Shown piece by piece: positions 61,093 through 64,000 of a stretch of DNA of 64,000 nucleotides. A program made the position numbers and the translations under genes. The DNA is from Aequorivita lipolytica. GTDB taxonomy: Bacteria; Bacteroidota; Bacteroidia; Flavobacteriales; Flavobacteriaceae. Below the pieces are notes generated by a model. The model was not told the DNA's origin. It saw nothing but the letters and a program-made list of their open reading frames with translations, and searched no databases. The DNA lies in NCBI RefSeq assembly GCF_007997135.1, contig NZ_VORU01000001.1:496001-560000 (forward strand). Reading direction: 5' to 3'. Every line of letters begins with the position of its first letter. Position 1 is the first letter of the stretch.

Positions 61093-61854
61093 ATGAAAAT
61101 AGTAGTTTCCCCAGCTAAAACGCTGGATTTCGAATCCAAACTTCCCACCACACGCGGCACCCAACCTAAGTTTTTGGAAGAGGCTGAAATGATAAACAAC
61201 AAACTGGAGCGCAAGAGTAAAAAGTCGGTTGCGGAATTGATGGACATTAGCGATAAACTAGCTGAGTTAAATTACCAGCGATATAAAGAATTCAATACAC
61301 CATTTACCAAAGAAAACGCACGTCCTGCGGTTTATGCTTTTGCTGGCGATGTTTACACAGGCCTGGACGCTTACACCATTCCTTCTGAGAAAATTGATCT
61401 TTTGCAGAACTCACTGCGCATACTTTCGGGAATGTATGGAATATTGCGGCCACTGGATTTAATGCAGCCTTACCGTTTAGAGATGGGTACCAAACTTCCG
61501 GTAAACCGCAAAAAGGATTTGCATTCCTTTTGGAAAAAAACACTCACGGAATCGTTAAATGCCGAATTGGAAGATGAAGAACTTTTCCTCAATCTTGCGA
61601 GTGTGGAATACTTTAATGCGATTGACGAAAAGAAACTTAAAGTACCTATAATTTCACCAGTTTTCAAGGATTTCAAAAATGGCAAGCTAAAGATTATTTC
61701 CTTCTTCGCCAAAAAAGCGCGTGGCAGCATGGCTCGTTTTGCCATTGATACTAATGTGAAAACTTTGGAAGATTTGAAAGCCTTTAATTATGACGGTTAT
61801 GGCTATAGTGAGGAATATACATACAAAGAAAGTGAACCTGTTTTTATAAGGTAA
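61093..61854 (+). CDS. yaaA: Peroxide stress protein YaaA
   Basis: The product has 253 residues. The N-terminal [31 protein letters not shown] and the central [45 protein letters not shown] and C-terminal [15 protein letters not shown] are the conserved blocks of this family. In E. coli it protects DNA and proteins from peroxide by limiting free iron. It ends just before a pair of tandem arrays that lead into the next gene. Confidence 0.95.
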   Translation: MKIVVSPAKTLDFESKLPTTRGTQPKFLEEAEMINNKLERKSKKSVAELMDISDKLAELNYQRYKEFNTPFTKENARPAVYAFAGDVYTGLDAYTIPSEKIDLLQNSLRILSGMYGILRPLDLMQPYRLEMGTKLPVNRKKDLHSFWKKTLTESLNAELEDEELFLNLASVEYFNAIDEKKLKVPIISPVFKDFKNGKLKIISFFAKKARGSMARFAIDTNVKTLEDLKAFNYDGYGYSEEYTYKESEPVFIR

Positions 61855-61855
61855 T

Positions 61856-61958
61856 TGAAACTGAAATTGAAATCGAAATCGAAATCGAAAAGTTTATTTC
61901 AACTATCAAATCAACCATCAACCATCAACCATCAACCATCAACAATCAACAATCAACA
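61856..61958. repeat. Tandem arrays, 6 x 6 bp and 7 x 7 bp
   Basis: TGAAAC, TGAAAT, TGAAAT and three CGAAAT/A units (61856-61891) start at the yaaA stop. Then ATCAACC x4 and ATCAACA x3 (61910-61958) end 6 bp before the TTG start of the next gene. These are the most regular arrays in the window. Confidence 0.95.
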
Positions 61959-61964
61959 ATCCCA

Positions 61965-62624
61965 TTGTTTCACCACATCCACCCATACCCACCCTATATT
62001 CCCAAAAACGCAACCAAACTTATTGTCGGAACGCTGCCGCCGCCAAGATTTACAACTGGCGAATTAAAGGAAGGTGATGTGGATTTCTGTTACGGAAGCC
62101 GCGACGGGCAGTTATGGTTAATACTTGACAAAATATTCAGCCTAAATTTAAAATTTGAAACCACTGCCGAAGCCATCACTCAACGTGAACACTTTCTTAA
62201 GAAAATGGGCATTGGTATTTGCGATGTGGTAGCTTCCGCAAAGCGCGAAAAAGTAGATGCTTCAGATATTGGGATGCAAAATGTGGAGCTGCGCGATTTG
62301 ATTGCCGTACTTCAACAAAACCCTAATATTGACACGCTTCTTTTTACTGGTGGAAATAGTAAAAACGGCCCCGAATATTTCTTCCGAAGAAATCTAAAAG
62401 ATTACAATATTTCGCTGAAATTGGTTTCCAATGTAGTACCTAGAATCCATAATTTTGAATTGCCCGAGAGCGGGAGAATTGTTAAAACCGTTTCTTTAAT
62501 AGCACCATCGGGAGCAGCAAATAGAGCTGTTGGCAGTCTTGCCGACTATAAAAAAATGAAAGACGAATTTCCCGAAAAAACCACAATTGATTTTCGCGTG
62601 GAACAGTATAAACCTTTTTTTTAA
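61965..62624 (+). CDS. Uracil-DNA glycosylase-family protein
   Basis: The product has 219 residues from the TTG at 61965 (MFHHIHPYPPYIPKNATKLIVGTLPPPRFTTGEL). This start gives the family-typical N-terminus and there is no suitable ATG. The fold of the UDG superfamily is suggested by VGTLPPPRF at the base-pocket position, GICDVVASAKREKVDASD, LLFTGGNSKNGPEYF and SLIAPSGAANRAVGSL. Members of this Bacteroidetes group are annotated as UDG-like; whether it removes uracil is not known. Confidence 0.75.
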   Translation: MFHHIHPYPPYIPKNATKLIVGTLPPPRFTTGELKEGDVDFCYGSRDGQLWLILDKIFSLNLKFETTAEAITQREHFLKKMGIGICDVVASAKREKVDASDIGMQNVELRDLIAVLQQNPNIDTLLFTGGNSKNGPEYFFRRNLKDYNISLKLVSNVVPRIHNFELPESGRIVKTVSLIAPSGAANRAVGSLADYKKMKDEFPEKTTIDFRVEQYKPFF

Positions 62625-62639
62625 ATACAATTAAAATTG

Positions 62640-62650
62640 CCCCTTTGGGG
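62640..62650. repeat. GC-rich mini-hairpin between convergent genes
   Basis: CCCC-TTT-GGGG, continuing with TTAGGGGGAC. The GGGGAC part encodes the last codons of the VCBS protein on the minus strand. It is similar in character to the GC-rich hairpin at 44011-44050. Confidence 0.5.
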
Positions 62651-64000
62651 TTAGGGGGACGTAAAATTAAAAATCTGCAAGGGCGCATTGTTGCTCACTA
62701 CCATAAACATTTCCTTACCGTTTATTTTGATGGCTTTCATATTTTTAGAATCGCTGGCTATAAAAGGTACATATTCCTTAGAATAGTTGAAACCACCCTT
62801 ACCATCGCCCAATAAAACATAACCGTAGTTGCTGTCATAACGGATGGTTTCCACCTCGGCATCATAAATGGCGCCAACGCCCATAATATCCAACTTTCCA
62901 TCATTGTTGAAATCGCGGGAAATGAAAGATAGTGTAGGCCCCAATTGGGCTTCGTTGGGCAATGGCCTTACTTTAAATTTTCCACCGCCCAGATTTTCCA
63001 CGTAAATGCTTTCAAAATCATGACTGGTCAATTTATAAGCTTCTTTTAATTCTTCGGCCCCATATATTCCGTCCATATCTAAGTTGGAAAATTCCTTATA
63101 ACTTTTTATTTTATCCAGCAGAAATGGATTTTGCTGGCTACTGCATTCCTTACCGCGAACGGGAACAAGCCTACCATCGTTTATCTTGCTCATAGCTACA
63201 TCAAAGCTGCCGTTATTGTCAAAATCCTTGGCATAAATGAATAGCGGTTTTTCTGCGGAAGGATGAAATTTATTGTTTCCGCCTATATTTCCAAAAACAT
63301 AATCCGCATCGCCGTCGCCATCAAAATCTGCGGCAGTTACGGAAAACCACCAACCTTCGGTATTTTCAAGTCCGGTTATATTTTCGTTTTTGGCAAACTT
63401 TCCGTTATTATTGCTGAAAATTGTTGGTGCCATCCACTCTCCGGTTACCAAAAGATCGAGGTCTTTATCGTTGTCATAATCGGTAAAAACGGCTGCAGAA
63501 ATCATCCCGATTTCTTTAAGCGAAGGACTTTCTTCGGTAGCATCCTTAAAGATTCCGTTTTCATTTTTAAGAAGATAGGAGCGTGGTGCAAGCGGATATT
63601 TTCTTGGAATCACATTGCCGCCAACAAATAAATCCTGGTCGCCATCACCATCGTAATCTGCCGCCACAACGCTTTTGCCAGAAACTAACATGGTTGGCAA
63701 AGCTTCTTTTTTATAGGTGAAATTGCCTTTGCCATCGTTCATGAAAAGCCTATCCTGTAAAAGCGGACTGTTCTCATCCAGTTCATAACCTGCAGTCGCA
63801 ACGTAGAGGTCTTGGTCGCCATCGCCATCGGCATCAAAAAATAGAGCTTGGGCATCTTCAAATTTTGCATTGTTTTTCCAAAGAGCTTCATTTGTTTTCA
63901 TGAAACTTCCATTTGTTTTTTGAATGTAGAGAGCAGCTTCGGCATTGGCGGCATTTCCTACGAAAAAATCATCCAAACCATCACCGTTAACATCTGCTAC
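62651..64000 (-). CDS. VCBS/FG-GAP repeat protein, 5' end beyond the window
   Basis: The open frame continues through the window end (codons for VADVNGDGLDDFFVGN at 64000-63953), so the visible 449 residues are the C-terminal part of a longer gene. At least six DxDxDGxxD calcium-binding repeats are seen (for example FDADGDGDQDLYVA, DYDGDGDQDLFVG, DYDNDKDLDLLVTG, DFDGDGDADYVFG, DFNNDGKLDIMGVG). No sorting domain is present; it ends PLQIFNFTSP. Such proteins of the CRTAC/UnbV type are secreted or outer-membrane attached in Bacteroidetes. The start is not visible. Confidence 0.85.
   Translation of the reverse strand, partial: VADVNGDGLDDFFVGNAANAEAALYIQKTNGSFMKTNEALWKNNAKFEDAQALFFDADGDGDQDLYVATAGYELDENSPLLQDRLFMNDGKGNFTYKKEALPTMLVSGKSVVAADYDGDGDQDLFVGGNVIPRKYPLAPRSYLLKNENGIFKDATEESPSLKEIGMISAAVFTDYDNDKDLDLLVTGEWMAPTIFSNNNGKFAKNENITGLENTEGWWFSVTAADFDGDGDADYVFGNIGGNNKFHPSAEKPLFIYAKDFDNNGSFDVAMSKINDGRLVPVRGKECSSQQNPFLLDKIKSYKEFSNLDMDGIYGAEELKEAYKLTSHDFESIYVENLGGGKFKVRPLPNEAQLGPTLSFISRDFNNDGKLDIMGVGAIYDAEVETIRYDSNYGYVLLGDGKGGFNYSKEYVPFIASDSKNMKAIKINGKEMFMVVSNNAPLQIFNFTSP

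Noticed and set aside
60881-61958. Reading the short-period arrays as CRISPR repeats
   Set aside because: Units are 6-8 bp with no spacers and no cas genes anywhere in the window.
62651-63976. TTG at 63976 as the start of the VCBS-repeat gene
   Set aside because: The frame stays open to the window end and upstream codons encode another calcium-binding repeat, so the gene continues outside the window.

Overview
The window is a piece of chromosome from a member of the Bacteroidota, almost certainly family Flavobacteriaceae. The evidence is: T9SS type A C-terminal sorting domains, a SusC-type receptor, promoter sequences of the Bacteroidetes form TAnnTTTG (with an upstream TTTG at the rpsL operon), no Shine-Dalgarno pattern before starts, low GC, and a gene order (rplQ, carA, eno, gltA) that I associate with flavobacteria. 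I would guess a protein-degrading marine genus such as Aequorivita, but the genus is not proven.

Layout. 1-2.2 kb: the N-terminal end of a SusC/RagA-type TonB-dependent receptor (cut by the window edge) and an Omp85-type outer-membrane barrel, both on the minus strand. 2.4-20.1 kb: one unbroken plus-strand block holding the str, S10, spc and alpha ribosomal protein clusters: rpsL-rpsG-fusA-rpsJ, rplC to rpsQ, rplN to secY-infA-rpmJ, and rpsM-rpsK-rpsD-rpoA-rplQ. It contains two genes shorter than 60 codons (rpmD, rpmJ) and several structured intergenic stretches that may be regulatory. 20.2-26.3 kb: an inserted T9SS-secreted protein gene between two near-identical terminators, then carA, eno, gltA and an amidinotransferase-family gene. 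26.4-33.4 kb: a small outer-membrane barrel, dipeptidyl peptidase IV, two POT peptide transporters and a secreted thioredoxin-like protein. 33.4-38.8 kb, minus strand: comEC, a decayed toxin-antitoxin pair, an NlpC/P60 lipoprotein, lpxB and ddl. 39-43 kb: a PASTA protein and rluD, then a second, intact toxin-antitoxin pair and a large FG-GAP/T9SS protein. 43.2-51.6 kb: DUF998, an S46 dipeptidyl peptidase of DPP7 type, PldA, DUF808, an unknown membrane-anchored protein and a probable heme TonB receptor. 51.8-64 kb: STAS protein, ABC-F ATPase, FMN oxidoreductase, DUF4251, PH-domain protein, a HipA-like kinase/DUF3037 pair, K+/H+ antiporter, esterase, DUF3124 lipoprotein, yaaA, a uracil-DNA glycosylase-family protein and a VCBS-repeat protein running off the end.

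How the genes fit together: besides translation and envelope synthesis (lpxB, ddl, Omp85, pldA), the clearest physiological theme is peptide use. DPP IV and DPP7 release dipeptides in the periplasm and two adjacent POT carriers import them.

The most unusual signal is not a gene. More than ten intergenic spots carry short imperfect tandem arrays with a 6-8 bp period (mostly 7). Each has a different unit. Several abut start or stop codons, and several are paired as inverted arrays that fold into long hairpins. Other items worth following are the HipA-like kinase/DUF3037 pair, a toxin-antitoxin pair in which both genes appear frameshifted, a duplicated terminator flanking an inserted secreted-protein gene, and a three-hairpin region between rpsJ and rplC. 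No rRNA, tRNA, CRISPR array or transposase was found.
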